Of a DNA stretch of 64,000 nucleotides, positions 1-9,793 are shown piece by piece (position 1 is the first letter of the stretch; every line of letters begins with the position of its first letter). The notes under the pieces are model-generated. The model was not told the origin of the DNA and ran no database searches. It worked only from the letters and a program-made list of their open reading frames with translations. The DNA is from JAAYOS01 sp050950785 (GTDB lineage Bacteria > Bacillota > Clostridia > Oscillospirales > JAAYOS01), in assembly GCA_050950785.1 (NCBI GenBank), contig JBMNIG010000021.1, forward strand, positions 124,001 to 188,000. Reading direction: 5' to 3'. A program made the translations under genes and the position numbers.

Positions 1-2219
1 TTTCGCTCCGCATTATCCCCAATAACTGTAGCTACTTTTAGAGAGGGGGCAAAGCGCTGTATTTCACTCTCCCAGTTTAGAGCGAGAGAAGCTGGTGTCA
101 CCACAAGAGAGGGCCTGTTTATCTTTTCTTCCTTTACCGAAAGAAACAGGGCTATGACCTGCAGAGTCTTTCCAAGACCCATATCATCAGCTAAAATACC
201 GCCAAGATTATACTTGGCAAGGGTCTTCAACCACCGATATCCCGTCTTTTGATAATTTCTCAAAATGCCCGCAAGGCTTTCGGGTACAGCAAGATCGCTG
301 TCCTCAACTGATTTTATGTTTCTTACCAGATCCTTGAAAAAAGTATCTCTGTTGACACGTATTTCATCGTTATCACGAAGAACTCTATCGAGATATAGAG
401 CTCTATACCGCGGCACAACTGCTTTTCCGCTTTGTAGCTGCTTATCAGTCAACTCAAGGCCGTCGGCCAACTGCGCCAATGCGTTAAGTGCATTATCCTC
501 CAGTCTGAGATACCTGCCGTCGGACAGCCTGTAATATTTTCGATTTTCCCTGTATGCGTTTAGCGCACTTAGCAGTTCTTCAGCCGGAAACTCACCGGGC
601 TCTATATCCAGTTCCAACAAATCGGAAACAATGCGAACTCCTATAGAAACCTGCGGTGCTGTTGCGATACCGATCCGTTGTAAACGATCACTGACATGAA
701 CCGTCGCAACCTCCATCAGAGAAGGAATTCCCTCGGAAATAAAGCGGTATATTTCTTCATCATCTGCTTCCAGCAAAAGTACTTGCCTGTTTGTGTCATA
801 TAGATGGATGTACTTGCTGATTATCACGCGAACAACCATTTCACTGCGAAGATCACGGCGCGCAATATCGGGAGACTTTCCGGCAAAATGCAGTGCATAG
901 TAGTCGAATGCTTTATCACCATAGCGATAGAGCATTGTGGCGGTTATGACGTTGTTTTCGGGCGCATCAATAAATATCTCGGTTTCAAGGGGCAGAGGCA
1001 TAAATTCATCCAGGGTGCTGATATCTCCTGAAAAACGAAAACAGTTTTTGATCGCAGGATACACATTGGCACAAAATCTCGAAAGATCCTGTTTGGCAAT
1101 ACGCATTCTGAATGAACACTTCTCCATTGCTTTTAGGAAATCACGTGCTCTATCAGACAAATCCTGGTCACACCGGTATATAAAATCACCCAGCTGAATG
1201 TATATATGCTCCTCACCCGAAGCAAGTCCGAATTTCTCAGCTTCAAAAAGTATCGTTCCATCGCCCTGATCCTCAACACTGATATTGAGCTCAGGATTTT
1301 CAGCTATGACTGTTGCAAGTCTTTCCATTTCAGAACCAAGTGAGGCTGTGATCTTCTCTCCGATGTACATTGACAGAAGCCTATCAAGAGCGTAGGGGGA
1401 CAGCCTCAGGTGACGCTTGTCCATATGTGATTCACGCCAGTTCGAGCTGCCAAGGGTACGTGCAAGCAGGCGGACTTCATCACATTTTTCCATGATAAAC
1501 TGCATCAGTTGCTTTGATTTGTCGTTAAAGCTGTCAATGCTGTGAATAAACTCTAACTGCTTCCCATATGAGACCTTATTTAATGATTTGACATTCTCAA
1601 CCAGTTCAAATACATTTCGCACGACATACTGCCGACTTATACCTATAGTAAACTCAACAAGTGTTACATCATCTTTACTTTGCCTGACAATAGGAGTCAA
1701 AGTCACCTTCTCCACATCAGAAAAGCTCTGTCCTACGACCTCGGCATTTTCACGCATGGCGTATTTGTTCATCATAAGGCGTGCCACACCATCGGTTGAA
1801 GGTCTTTTGACAACAAGCCCACCTTTATTGTGGATATTGCTTGCTCTCTTTTGAGTGCTTCCCGCACCCTGAAGTATATCGAAATCCCTATCACTGGGCT
1901 TGGATTTACTCTGTAAGGAAGACGCATACTTGCCTTGATACTGTTGGATCAAAACAGCAACGATATGCTTACATGCGCCTGACCTTTTACTATACGCAGG
2001 ACATGAGCAGTGGGCCGATCTAAAATCCTCCTGCTCATCAAGTCGGACAGAAACATTATAAAGGTTTTTACCCTGTACTACGGCCGATATCTCTTTTCCA
2101 TCCTCTGTGTGATTGGACTCGTATTTTTTGATATTCTGATCATAGTAATATCGAAGTCCTTTATGATACGTCCTCTGATCCGATGCGGCGAGGAGTATTT
2201 TTTCCATTGTAAGTGCCAT
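1..2219 (-). CDS. SWIM zinc-finger SNF2-family helicase (C-terminal part outside window)
   Basis: The frame starts at an ATG at 2219, 8 nt after CAGGAG, and stays open to the left edge, so about 739 N-terminal residues are visible and the stop lies outside. A SWIM zinc finger (CSCPAYS...CKH, about residues 69-83) is followed by a long middle region. The SNF2 ATPase domain begins near residue 675 with Walker A inside GGILADDMGLGKT. SWIM-SNF2 proteins are DNA-dependent ATPases of about 1,000-1,100 residues found across Bacillota; their substrate is not well defined, and remodelling of DNA-protein complexes is inferred. It is divergent from nothing close; sigK lies upstream on the same strand, 105 bp away. 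The family call is firm, the biological role is not. Confidence 0.9.
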   Translation of the reverse strand, partial: MALTMEKILLAASDQRTYHKGLRYYYDQNIKKYESNHTEDGKEISAVVQGKNLYNVSVRLDEQEDFRSAHCSCPAYSKRSGACKHIVAVLIQQYQGKYASSLQSKSKPSDRDFDILQGAGSTQKRASNIHNKGGLVVKRPSTDGVARLMMNKYAMRENAEVVGQSFSDVEKVTLTPIVRQSKDDVTLVEFTIGISRQYVVRNVFELVENVKSLNKVSYGKQLEFIHSIDSFNDKSKQLMQFIMEKCDEVRLLARTLGSSNWRESHMDKRHLRLSPYALDRLLSMYIGEKITASLGSEMERLATVIAENPELNISVEDQGDGTILFEAEKFGLASGEEHIYIQLGDFIYRCDQDLSDRARDFLKAMEKCSFRMRIAKQDLSRFCANVYPAIKNCFRFSGDISTLDEFMPLPLETEIFIDAPENNVITATMLYRYGDKAFDYYALHFAGKSPDIARRDLRSEMVVRVIISKYIHLYDTNRQVLLLEADDEEIYRFISEGIPSLMEVATVHVSDRLQRIGIATAPQVSIGVRIVSDLLELDIEPGEFPAEELLSALNAYRENRKYYRLSDGRYLRLEDNALNALAQLADGLELTDKQLQSGKAVVPRYRALYLDRVLRDNDEIRVNRDTFFKDLVRNIKSVEDSDLAVPESLAGILRNYQKTGYRWLKTLAKYNLGGILADDMGLGKTLQVIALFLSVKEEKINRPSLVVTPASLALNWESEIQRFAPSLKVATVIGDNAER

Positions 2220-2324
2220 AGATATTACTCCTGAATCTATTCCTAATTAAAAACTATTTTTTTATAGCAATATAGCATTCTATCATTATACTATGAACCT
2301 CATAAGATGTAAAGTGCCGCCCTA

Positions 2325-3023
2325 TCAATGCATTTGCTCCTTTTCAAACTCTTTACGTAGCTTTTCAAGGGCTTTTTTCTCAATTCTTGATACATATGAG
2401 CGGGATATGTTACATCTAGAAGCAATCTCTCTTTGTGTCATAGGCGCTTGGTTGTTTAGTCCGTAGCGCAGTATAACAATTTCTTTTTCCCGGTCATCTA
2501 AACATCTGTTTATGTATTTCATAAGCGTCTCACTCATTTCCTCCCTGTTGAGACGGTCAAGTATCTCTTCACCATCATCGCTAAGGGTGTCACCCAGTAC
2601 AAGTACATTGCCGTCACCGTCGCTCTCAAGTGCTTCCGACATGAGCAGCTCACCGGACGACTTTTTCTGACTTCTGAAGTACATCAAAACCTCATTTTCG
2701 ATGCACCTGCCCGCGTAAGTGGCAAGCCTTATATTCTTGCTGCTGTCAAAAGTATTTACTGCTTTGATAAGTCCGATCGTGCCAATAGAAATAAGATCCT
2801 CCTGTTCCTTGGCTGCCGTATAGTATTTTTTTATTACATGTGCAACTAACCTCAAATTCCGCTCAATTAGGATGTCCCTTGCCTTCTTGTCTCCCTCGGC
2901 TGCAAGCTTGATATATTTCTCCTCCTCTTCTTCGCTTAACGGACGAGGGAATGAGCCACCTCCGGACACCCGGAGCATCATATGTAAACCATGGAGTAAA
3001 AGATAAACTGTCAACGGCAGCAT
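2325..3023 (-). CDS. sigK: RNA polymerase sigma-K factor, pro-form
   Basis: A 232-residue sigma-70 family protein. The first 20 or so residues are hydrophobic (LPLTVYLLLHGLHMML), as expected of the pro-sequence that tethers inactive sigma-K to the mother-cell membrane until proteolysis. Region 2 carries EDLISIGTIGLIKA and RLATYAGRCIENE; region 4 carries the helix-turn-helix MTQREIASRCNISRSYVSRI. SFPRPLSEEEEEKY after the pro-region is typical of SigK. Sigma-K drives late mother-cell genes for coat and spore maturation. The ATG at 3023 follows AGGGGG. The gene is uninterrupted, so no skin-type element splits it here. SigE is the closest alternative, but the pro-sequence and region 2 fit SigK better. 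Confidence 0.9.
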   Translation of the reverse strand: MLPLTVYLLLHGLHMMLRVSGGGSFPRPLSEEEEEKYIKLAAEGDKKARDILIERNLRLVAHVIKKYYTAAKEQEDLISIGTIGLIKAVNTFDSSKNIRLATYAGRCIENEVLMYFRSQKKSSGELLMSEALESDGDGNVLVLGDTLSDDGEEILDRLNREEMSETLMKYINRCLDDREKEIVILRYGLNNQAPMTQREIASRCNISRSYVSRIEKKALEKLRKEFEKEQMH

Positions 3024-3029
3024 TGCAAA

Positions 3030-3350
3030 ACCCCCTATTAAAATCTATATGTGACAATACCTTTTTTAGTCTTATTGATTTCCATAAAGCACTCCCCTGG
3101 CTACCACGCCTTAATTGCCCGTTTAATGCCTTACAAAGAGCTCTAGCCAAACATACTGACAGCACCTGTGGCAGATGGTGTAGCGATGAGCGATAGTCTG
3201 CCAGCCAAAGTTTTATTTGCACTGTCTTAGGATGGGGTGATGGCACCCCTAACTTTGGATAGCTACGGATACAGGCAACGGACTTCCGACTACCACCAAA
3301 GAATCCCCTGGCTTTAGTCATTGGGAGCGTCAAACGCATCAATTCCGCTT
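3030..3350 (-). ncRNA. Candidate structured RNA upstream of sigK
   Basis: This 320-bp gap has no convincing gene but several strong inverted repeats. Read on the minus strand: CCAAAGTT pairs with AACTTTGG (8 bp) and encloses GGGGTG-CCAT-CACCCC; immediately after, TGGCAGA pairs with TCTGCCA (7 bp, 21-nt loop). GCCAGGGGA occurs twice, near 3309 and 3096. A long open frame across it gives a low-complexity Arg/Ser/Leu protein that also overlaps sigK, so I do not treat it as coding. Sequence GC is higher than the flanking AT-rich DNA. The RNA class, exact ends and strand are unknown to me; minus is assumed because of the shared motif near 29360. Confidence 0.4.
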
Positions 3351-3477
3351 TACCATATTATGCAGAAATGCCGTAAGTTGTGATAAAAAAGTAATTATAT
3401 TCTAAATCAAGGCTTGACTTAAACCTAACTCTAGCATATATACTAAGACTAATAATACATATCATGGAGGCGGGGAA

Positions 3478-4623
3478 ATGATTTATCGCGAAATAGGCAG
3501 GACGGGGAAAAAGGCAGGCATAATTGGGCTTGGTTGCGAACATCTGGATGGCAAGCCGTATGAACAGGTGAAAGAAACTATACATACTGCGCTAGATCAT
3601 GGGATAAACCACTTTGATGTGTTCATGCCCGGCAAAGAAATACGCGAAAACATCGCAAAGGCATTGGGTAGCAAGCGAAAAGATGTATATATCCAGGGAC
3701 ATATTGGCTCCACAGACGTAAATCAGCAGTATGATATCAGCCGCGATATGAAAACCGTGCGAAAATACTTTGAAGACTGCCTTCGCATATTTGGTGGTTA
3801 TATCGATTTTGGAATGCTGTTTTTCATTGACTCCGAGGAGGAATTTGACAAAGTATTTAACGGAGGACTTGCTGACTATGCCCTGCAGCTTAAGCAAAAC
3901 GGCGACATAGGTCACATTGGTTTTAGCTCGCACAGACCACAGATTGCAAGAAAAGTCGTTGAAACCGGCATTGTAGAAGCAATGTTATTTAGCATCAACT
4001 TGGCTTTTGACTTGACTCCGGTGGAGCAGTACGCCCTTGATGGATTAGGCAAAGGATTTGATGCTAGTAGTTTTCACGGACTTGACCCCGAGCGTGCCGC
4101 TTTGTACACACTCTGCGAAAAGGAAGGCGTCGGGATCAGCGTCATGAAGACACTGGGCGCAGGCAAGCTCATCTCCAAGGAGCATACACCATTTTCAAAA
4201 CCTATGACTGTCAATCAGTGTATTCACTATGCCCTCAGCCGTCCTGCTGTGTTCAGTGCCCTTCTCGGTTGCCAGACCGGCAATGAAGTTCTTGACGCGC
4301 TTAAGTATCTTGATGCCAGCGAAGAAGAAAAGGACTATACCCAGTTCATCGGCGAACTTCAGAACGACTTTAGCGAGCGCTGTGTCTATTGTAGTCACTG
4401 TCAGCCTTGCCCTGAAGAAATCGATATTGCCACAGTAAACAAATATTTGGACATCGCTATGCTTGATGTGGGTAATATCAGCCCCTCTATCCGATCACAT
4501 TATGAAAGCCTTGGGCGCCACGGTAGCGACTGCATTTCCTGTGGTCACTGCGAAAGCCGCTGTCCCTTTGATGTGCCAATCATAGAAAATATGCAAAAGG
4601 CAGCACAGCTTTTTGGAGTATAG
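3478..4623 (+). CDS. Aldo/keto reductase fused to a C-terminal two-cluster ferredoxin domain
   Basis: A 381-residue protein with an aldo/keto-reductase TIM barrel (about residues 1-290) and a ferredoxin tail. The tail has two four-cysteine sets, C302-C305-C308-C311 (CVYCSHCQPCP) and C352-C355-C358-C362 (CISCGHCESRCP), enough for two 4Fe-4S clusters. The barrel starts with the family pattern MIYREIGRTG, but the usual catalytic Tyr after the first Asp (DTAxxYG in classical members) is replaced in FDVFMPGKEIRENI, so ordinary carbonyl reduction is doubtful. Such fusions are common in Clostridia and are presumed to move electrons between ferredoxin and an unknown substrate. GGAGG lies 8 nt before the ATG. 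It stands alone, with a GC-rich hairpin 30 bp downstream. Confidence 0.85.
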   Translation: MIYREIGRTGKKAGIIGLGCEHLDGKPYEQVKETIHTALDHGINHFDVFMPGKEIRENIAKALGSKRKDVYIQGHIGSTDVNQQYDISRDMKTVRKYFEDCLRIFGGYIDFGMLFFIDSEEEFDKVFNGGLADYALQLKQNGDIGHIGFSSHRPQIARKVVETGIVEAMLFSINLAFDLTPVEQYALDGLGKGFDASSFHGLDPERAALYTLCEKEGVGISVMKTLGAGKLISKEHTPFSKPMTVNQCIHYALSRPAVFSALLGCQTGNEVLDALKYLDASEEEKDYTQFIGELQNDFSERCVYCSHCQPCPEEIDIATVNKYLDIAMLDVGNISPSIRSHYESLGRHGSDCISCGHCESRCPFDVPIIENMQKAAQLFGV

Positions 4624-4655
4624 TTGTTTTATGATCTAGTCTACACAACAAAACT

Positions 4656-4682
4656 GCGCCGAACCTTGATTGGTTCGGCGCG
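4656..4682 (+). terminator. GC-rich hairpin after the aldo/keto reductase gene
   Basis: GCGCCGAACC pairs perfectly with GGTTCGGCGC around a 6-nt loop, 33 bp past the stop codon. No clean T-run follows (CGTAATAATTT), so termination is likely but not certain. Confidence 0.45.
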
Positions 4683-4831
4683 TAATAATTTACTTTATAA
4701 GTATATTTACTTTTATATGGATCCTTTGCCGCTTTCCCAAATTCTACGATATTTCCCACGACTTGCTGTTGTGAAAGCGGTAATTCTCTATGTTGGCAAT
4801 GATCACAAAGTGCGCGTGCAAGTTTGCGACT

Positions 4832-6361
4832 TTATAATACTGCCAGCTCTTTATACCTGTCTTTTAATGAAGTATATAAACTTTGATAAAGTTTGTGGTA
4901 CTCTGCATATTTGACCGTGTTTTCAGAGATTGGATCTTGTTGAGGATTCGACTTTACCATAACTTCACATGCGGTCTTGACATCAGGATATATTCCGGTA
5001 CCGACTGCAGCCAAGATCGCAACACCCAGAGCCGGGCCTTCCTTTGATTTGACAGTACGTACAGGACAACCGTACACATCGGCCATCATTTGGCGCCAGA
5101 GAGGACTAGTTCCACCGCCACCACAGGCATACATCTCGCTAAATTCAACGCCCATCTCCCGCAATATGTCGTAGCAGTCTTTAAGTGAGTATGTAACGCC
5201 CTCCATGACTGCCCGAATCATGTCTTTTGCGAGTGTGGATGGCAGAAAGCCCAAAGAAAACACCTCTGCAATCGGGGTCAAGGTGCGGGGTCCGCTCTCC
5301 CATCAAATACGGAAGATATATGATGCGATTTGCACCAACCGGAACCTCAGCCGCTTTCTCATCCATGACTACAAAGGGATCAACCCCGCGCTTCTCAGCC
5401 TCTACTCTTTCGATACTACAGAAGTTGTTGCGGAACCACTGAAGTGAAAGACCTGCTCCCTGTGTTACACCCATTACATGCCATGCACCCGGAACAGCGC
5501 AGCAGAAAGTGTGGACTCGCCCTTCTTTGTCTATCGATATGTTTATCAGTATGCGCATAGACAACGCCACTAGTTCCTATAGTCGTAAACGCACTTCCAT
5601 CGGTGACAACACCAGTGCCTACTGCAGCTGCTGCGTTATCCCCTGCGCCTCCGACAACAGGTGGTAGAGACAGCAAGGCCGGTAGCTTTAGCAGCTTCTT
5701 CTGTAACATAACCTGTTATTTCAACCGACTCATACACCTTCCCCAGCATTGCCGGATCAATTTCCAGAGCCTGCAGCACTTCGTCAGACCAACAGCGGTT
5801 TGGTACATCTAACAACTGCATTCCGCTTGCGTCTGAAACTTCCGTTGCATACTCGCCGGTCAGACGGAACCTCAAATAGTCCTTGGGAAGCAGGATATGC
5901 CTACATTTTGCGTAGACTTCAGGCTCATTGTTACGAACCCAAAGTATTTTCGAGGCAGTAAATCCTGTAAGAGCCGGATTGGCAGTTATTTCGATCAGCC
6001 GTTCCTTGCCCACACGGCGATGGATCTCATCACACTCGGCCGCTGTCCGCTGGTCACACCAAATAATGCTACGCCGCAGCGGTCCTTTTCGACTCGTCTA
6101 GCATTACCAGACCATGCATCTGTCCTGAAATGCCAATGCCAGCTATATCTGCAGGACCGATACCCGAATCGGTGATGACAGCTCGAATCGTCTCGAATGC
6201 AGCATTTATCCAATCCTCTGGATCCTGCTCGGCCCATCCGTTATGGTGGCTGATACATTGGGGTATTCCACAGTAGAGGACGAAATGGGCGCACCTGCCG
6301 AATCGAACAAAACCGTCTTAGTTCCGCTTGTACCCAGATCAATTCCAAGCAAATACTTCAT
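4832..6361 (-). pseudogene. xylB: Xylulokinase, reading frame broken at five places
   Basis: Read through five frame changes this is a 508-residue FGGY-family xylulokinase that phosphorylates D-xylulose to xylulose 5-phosphate. Recognisable blocks are the N-terminal phosphate loop GIDLGTSGTKT, ISGQMHG, the stretch SIIWCDQRTA, GTGVVTDG...IGTSGVVYA, YLPYLMGERTPHLDPDCRG and the C-terminal MYACGGGGTSPLWRQMMADV. Breaks sit near 6250 (one base missing in a C run), 6085, 5670, 5543 and 5225 (one base extra each). Summed, they restore a length divisible by three. No premature stop outside the shifted segments and no lost catalytic block were seen. It starts 5 bp after xylA ends, so the two are one transcription unit. 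Sequencing error is a serious alternative to decay. Confidence 0.8.
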
Positions 6362-6366
6362 TTCGT

Positions 6367-7688
6367 TCACCTAAACAAGACGGAGTTGACAATGCTTTCC
6401 AGATACTCAATGCGGCCTGAGCCGGGGGTATCGGGCTTTCCGAGCTTCTCAGCATATTCTGCCAGCTCTTCAAGTGTCGCCTCTCCGGATACGATTTTCG
6501 CACCTATTCCACTGTTATAGCTTGAGTACCTGTCAGCAATGAACCTGATCGATCCGCCCATCTTCTATTATTGCAGCAGCTTTAATAAGTCCAAGGGCAA
6601 AGCTATCCATTCCAAGGATATATCCGTAGAACATGTCCTCAACAGTATTTGACGAGCGGCGGTTTTTTTTGCGGTCAAAGTTCAGTCCTCCGCGGAGTCC
6701 TCCCGCCTTTAGGACCTCGTACATGCACATTGTGGTCTCATATACATCAAATGGGAATTCGTCTGTGTCCCCAACCTAAAAGGAGATCCCCCTGATTGGC
6801 AACGATGCTTCCAAGCATATCGTTGATCGCTGCTGTTCTCAACTCATGCTGGAATGTGTGACCTGCTAGTGTTGCGTGGTTTGCTTCAATGTTGATTTTG
6901 AAAATCTTTGTCAAGGCCGTATTGACGAAGGAAAACCGATTGCTGTGGCAGTATCAAAGTCATACTGATGCTTCATTGGCTCCTTCGGCTTTGGCTCTAT
7001 CAAAAAGTCCCCTTCAAATCCGATGCTGCGACCATAATCAACAGCCATCTTCATCAGCCGGGCGATATTGTCAAGCTCAAGTTTCATATCTGTGTTAAGA
7101 AGTGTTTCATAGCCTTCACGACCACCCCAGAACACATATCCGCGCCCACCTAATTTGACTGTGATATCAAGCGCCTTCTTTATTTGTGCAGCAGCAAAGC
7201 AGAACACATCCGCCGAGTTTGAAGTACCCGCTCCGTTCATGAATCTCGGGTTGCTAAACAGATTTGCGGTACCCCAAAGGCATTTCTTACCGGTCTGCTT
7301 CATCTTCTCAAGGATATGATCACTGATTTCGTCTAGACGCGCATTTGTTTCGGCGATGGTGTCTGCCTCGGGAACAAGATCCACATCGTGGAAGCAAAAA
7401 TACTCAACGGCCGAGTTTATCCATAAACTCAAAACCTGCATCCACTTTTGCCTTTGCATGTTCCATTGTGTCCGGTTTTGCTCCAAAGGACTTATCGGCT
7501 GTGTCTCTGCCGAACATGTCGGTTCCGGCGGCGCCAAGATTGTGCCACCACGCCATTGCAAATGGTAGATGCTCGCGCATAGGCTTGCCCATGATCACTC
7601 GATCCGGATCGTAATACTTGAATGCCAATGGATTTTTGCTGTCCGGACCTTCGTATTTGATTTTTGGTATCGAATCAAAATAGCTCAT
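6367..7688 (-). pseudogene. xylA: Xylose isomerase, reading frame broken at five places
   Basis: Corrected length is 438 residues, normal for class II xylose isomerase (D-xylose to D-xylulose). Catalytic and metal-binding blocks are all present: FCFHDVDLVPE, WGTANLFSNPRFMNGA, GGRGYVFWGGREGYE, EPKPKEPMKHQYDFD, NIEANHATLAGHTFQHEL and GDLLLGWDTDEFPFD (after correction). The five breaks, each one extra base in a short run of one base, are near 7410, 6933, 6902, 6770 and 6544. The ATG at 7688 follows GGGAGGAT. It precedes xylB and follows the GAF gene on the same strand. Intact motifs argue for recent damage or base-calling error rather than long decay. Confidence 0.82.
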
Positions 7689-7725
7689 TACTTAATCCTC
7701 CCTGATATTGTGTTGGTATATAAAA

Positions 7726-8232
7726 TCAAGGCCTAATGGCCGTATTCTCAAAATCACATGCGGTCTCAAGAATTTTTACCAATGCTTCAAGCCCGGATCT
7801 GTCATCCTCATCAAAGCGATTGAATTGTGGACTGTCAATATCGAGTACACCGATCACCTTGCCATCATTTCGAATAGGAACTACGATTCTGAATTTGATG
7901 CACTATCACATGCTATATGACCCGGAAATTTATGAACATCTTCAACTAACTGGGTCCTATTCTCAGCCACCGCTGTCCGCAAACGCCTTTACCCACCGCA
8001 ATACGAATGCAGGCTGTTTTTCCTTGGAAAGGGCATAGCACAAGCTCGCCGTTGTGCATCAAATAGAACCCACCCAATTTATATCGCGAAGTGCATTAAA
8101 CAGGAGAGCTGAAGCATTGCTCAAATTCGAAAGATAGAATGTTTCACCATCCGTCAATGCTTTTAATTGTTGCGCCAGCAGGTCATATAGTTCCTTTTTG
8201 TTTTCGGGGTACGTTGTCTGATGTAATTCCAT
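7726..8232 (-). pseudogene. msrC: GAF-domain free methionine-(R)-sulfoxide reductase, three frame breaks
   Basis: Corrected length is 169 residues, the size of the single-GAF-domain enzyme that reduces free L-methionine (R)-sulfoxide using thioredoxin. The three cysteines of the family are in their expected contexts: PFQGKTACIRI, GKGVCGTAVA (after correction) and GHIACDSASNSEIVVPI, followed by GVLDIDSPQFNRFDEDD. One base is missing in each of three short runs (near 8065, 7985 and 7882). It begins at the ATG at 8232 with a weak ribosome binding site, between the LacI-type regulator and xylA on the same strand. Whether it belongs to the xylose transcription unit is unclear. Confidence 0.75.
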
Positions 8233-8331
8233 ACTGTTATCTCTTTAGCACTACCAGATAATTAGCTGTGCGTATAATTTATACGGTTATCGATCGTTTT
8301 GTATACGATATTCTCAACTTCCAGTTGGCTT

Positions 8332-9399
8332 CTATATGTTATAGGGAATCTCGGTCAAATGACCTTCAGTGATTTCAACCAGACTTTCACGAATCTTGAT
8401 CTCGTTCCCAATATGAAACGTTCGGTTTCAGGCTCTGATCCACTGATATAATAGTCAAATGCTTTTTTTACCGCTTGATAACCTTGAGCCACCGGTTGCT
8501 GGCAAATCGTCGCCTTTATTATCCCACGTTCCACCATTTCCACCGTGGTTGGTATATCGTCAAATGATACTATGGTCATTTTCTCCTGACAGCCGTGTCG
8601 AAGCACCGCCCTGCAAACACCATACACTCCACCCGCTACTATAAAAATAGCATCCATCTCCGGGTGATTTTGCAGCATTTTGCTGGTTTCTTCATAGGCA
8701 CAGATATCGTCATCATTGGTTTCAATAATTCTAGCATCTTCAAGTCCGGGTACCTTGCTTTCATCACAGAGTGAAACCCCGCAATTCGCTGACTGTGGCC
8801 TAGCATCTTGTACGACCCCATAGCAACACCGAAGTTTGCTTTGCCCCCTGTCCAGCAAAGCCATCATACCGCATGCAATCCCTCCGCTTTTCTTGTAGTC
8901 GCTACCTACATAACATAATCTGGAGCTGTTTTCAATATCGGTATTAAGAGCAATGGTAGGTATACCCTTTTGTTTGAGTGAGTCGATTTTTTCTGCAATC
9001 CTAATATCATTTATCGGAACCAATAACAGCATGCTTATTCGATCCTCAAACTCTTCTATGCACTTGAGCTGCTGGACAGGATCAAACCCTCTCATTGTCT
9101 TGATTTCAATTCTGACTCCAAAATCTCGAAGCTCATTTTCCGCATTGCGTATACCTATGATCACATCGTCAAAAAAAGCGTTTCCTTCGGATGGCAGCAA
9201 CACACCAAAAAGGGGTGATTTCTTTCTAACCGCAAGTGCTTTGCCGGCCAGATTCGGAGAATACCCTAGCTGCTGCGCCACCTTCCGTACCCGCTTCTCG
9301 GTATCCGCGATGGACATTTCCACGATTGTTGAGCACTCTATCTACCGTCCCACGGGAAACACCGCTTACCTCGGCAATCTTTTTTATCGTAACAGACAT
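8332..9399 (-). pseudogene. LacI-family sugar-responsive repressor, four frame breaks
   Basis: Corrected length is about 356 residues. The DNA-binding head is TIKKIAEVSGVSRGTVDRVL (residues 4-23), followed after a break by SIADTEKRVRKVAQQLGY and a periplasmic-binding-protein-like effector domain with FGVLLPSEGNAFFDDVIIGI, GSYKMLGHSQRIAGF and IVSFDDIPTTVEMV. Breaks: near 9335 (two bases missing, or one extra), 8845 (one extra G), 8735 (one missing) and 8405 (one missing). The ATG at 9399 follows GGGAGGATCC. Two matching palindromes, one upstream of this gene and one upstream of the divergent GH3 gene, are its likely operators, so it probably controls glycoside and xylose use. The ligand is unknown. 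Confidence 0.75.
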
Positions 9400-9432
9400 C
9401 GGATCCTCCCACGGTTGTCTATATCATTACAA

Positions 9433-9447
9433 TGTGCTCGTGCACTA
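9433..9447 (-). promoter_or_regulatory. Probable LacI-type operator upstream of the regulator gene
   Basis: TGTGCTCGTGCACTA lies 34 bp upstream of the regulator start. It differs at one position from the reverse complement of the site at 9727-9741, and its core GTGCTCGTGCAC is a palindrome with one mismatched pair. Position suggests autoregulation. Confidence 0.6.
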
Positions 9448-9596
9448 TAGCTTGATTCATGGCTTATAATATCAAAATTGAGCCTTATTGTCAATTTTAA
9501 ATGCATGAGTTCAGTAAGTTATCATAATTAGATATTCCGAATTATATATTGATGATAAAAACTATCAATATTCGGATATTTGGACACAACGTTTTA

Positions 9597-9625
9597 TTGA
9601 CATTTAATGCTTATGATGGTATTGT
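9597..9625 (+). promoter_or_regulatory. Probable sigma-A promoter of the GH3 gene
   Basis: TTGACA (9597-9602) and TATTGT (9620-9625) are separated by 17 bp. Transcription from about 9632 would give a 160-nt leader containing the inverted repeat ACAAGCTT-N6-AAGCTTGT (9664-9685) and the operator at 9727. Confidence 0.5.
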
Positions 9626-9726
9626 AAACTAAACAATTTTACTTATTTATATGCAGGATTCGTACAAGCTTATTATGAAGCTTGTGACCTTTTATTCGTC
9701 ACTCACCATATACGAAGATTGATTAT

Positions 9727-9741
9727 TAGTGCACGTGCACA
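9727..9741 (+). promoter_or_regulatory. Probable LacI-type operator upstream of the GH3 gene
   Basis: TAGTGCACGTGCACA contains the perfect 12-bp palindrome GTGCACGTGCAC (9729-9740). It lies downstream of the predicted promoter, where a bound repressor would block elongation. Confidence 0.6.
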
Positions 9742-9793
9742 CACAAGAGTTTGTCTAGACAGTACACCATCTTTGAACAAGGGGGATAATGAC

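Noticed and set aside
2863..3342. Open frame of 159 codons on the minus strand overlapping the sigK start
   Set aside because: No ribosome site, Arg/Ser-rich composition, overlaps the well-supported sigK in another frame, and the DNA is better explained as structured RNA.
9719..9793. Longer GH3 product starting at TTG 9719
   Set aside because: The extension has no ribosome site and would place the palindromic operator inside the gene; ATG 9794 has GGGGGAT at good spacing.
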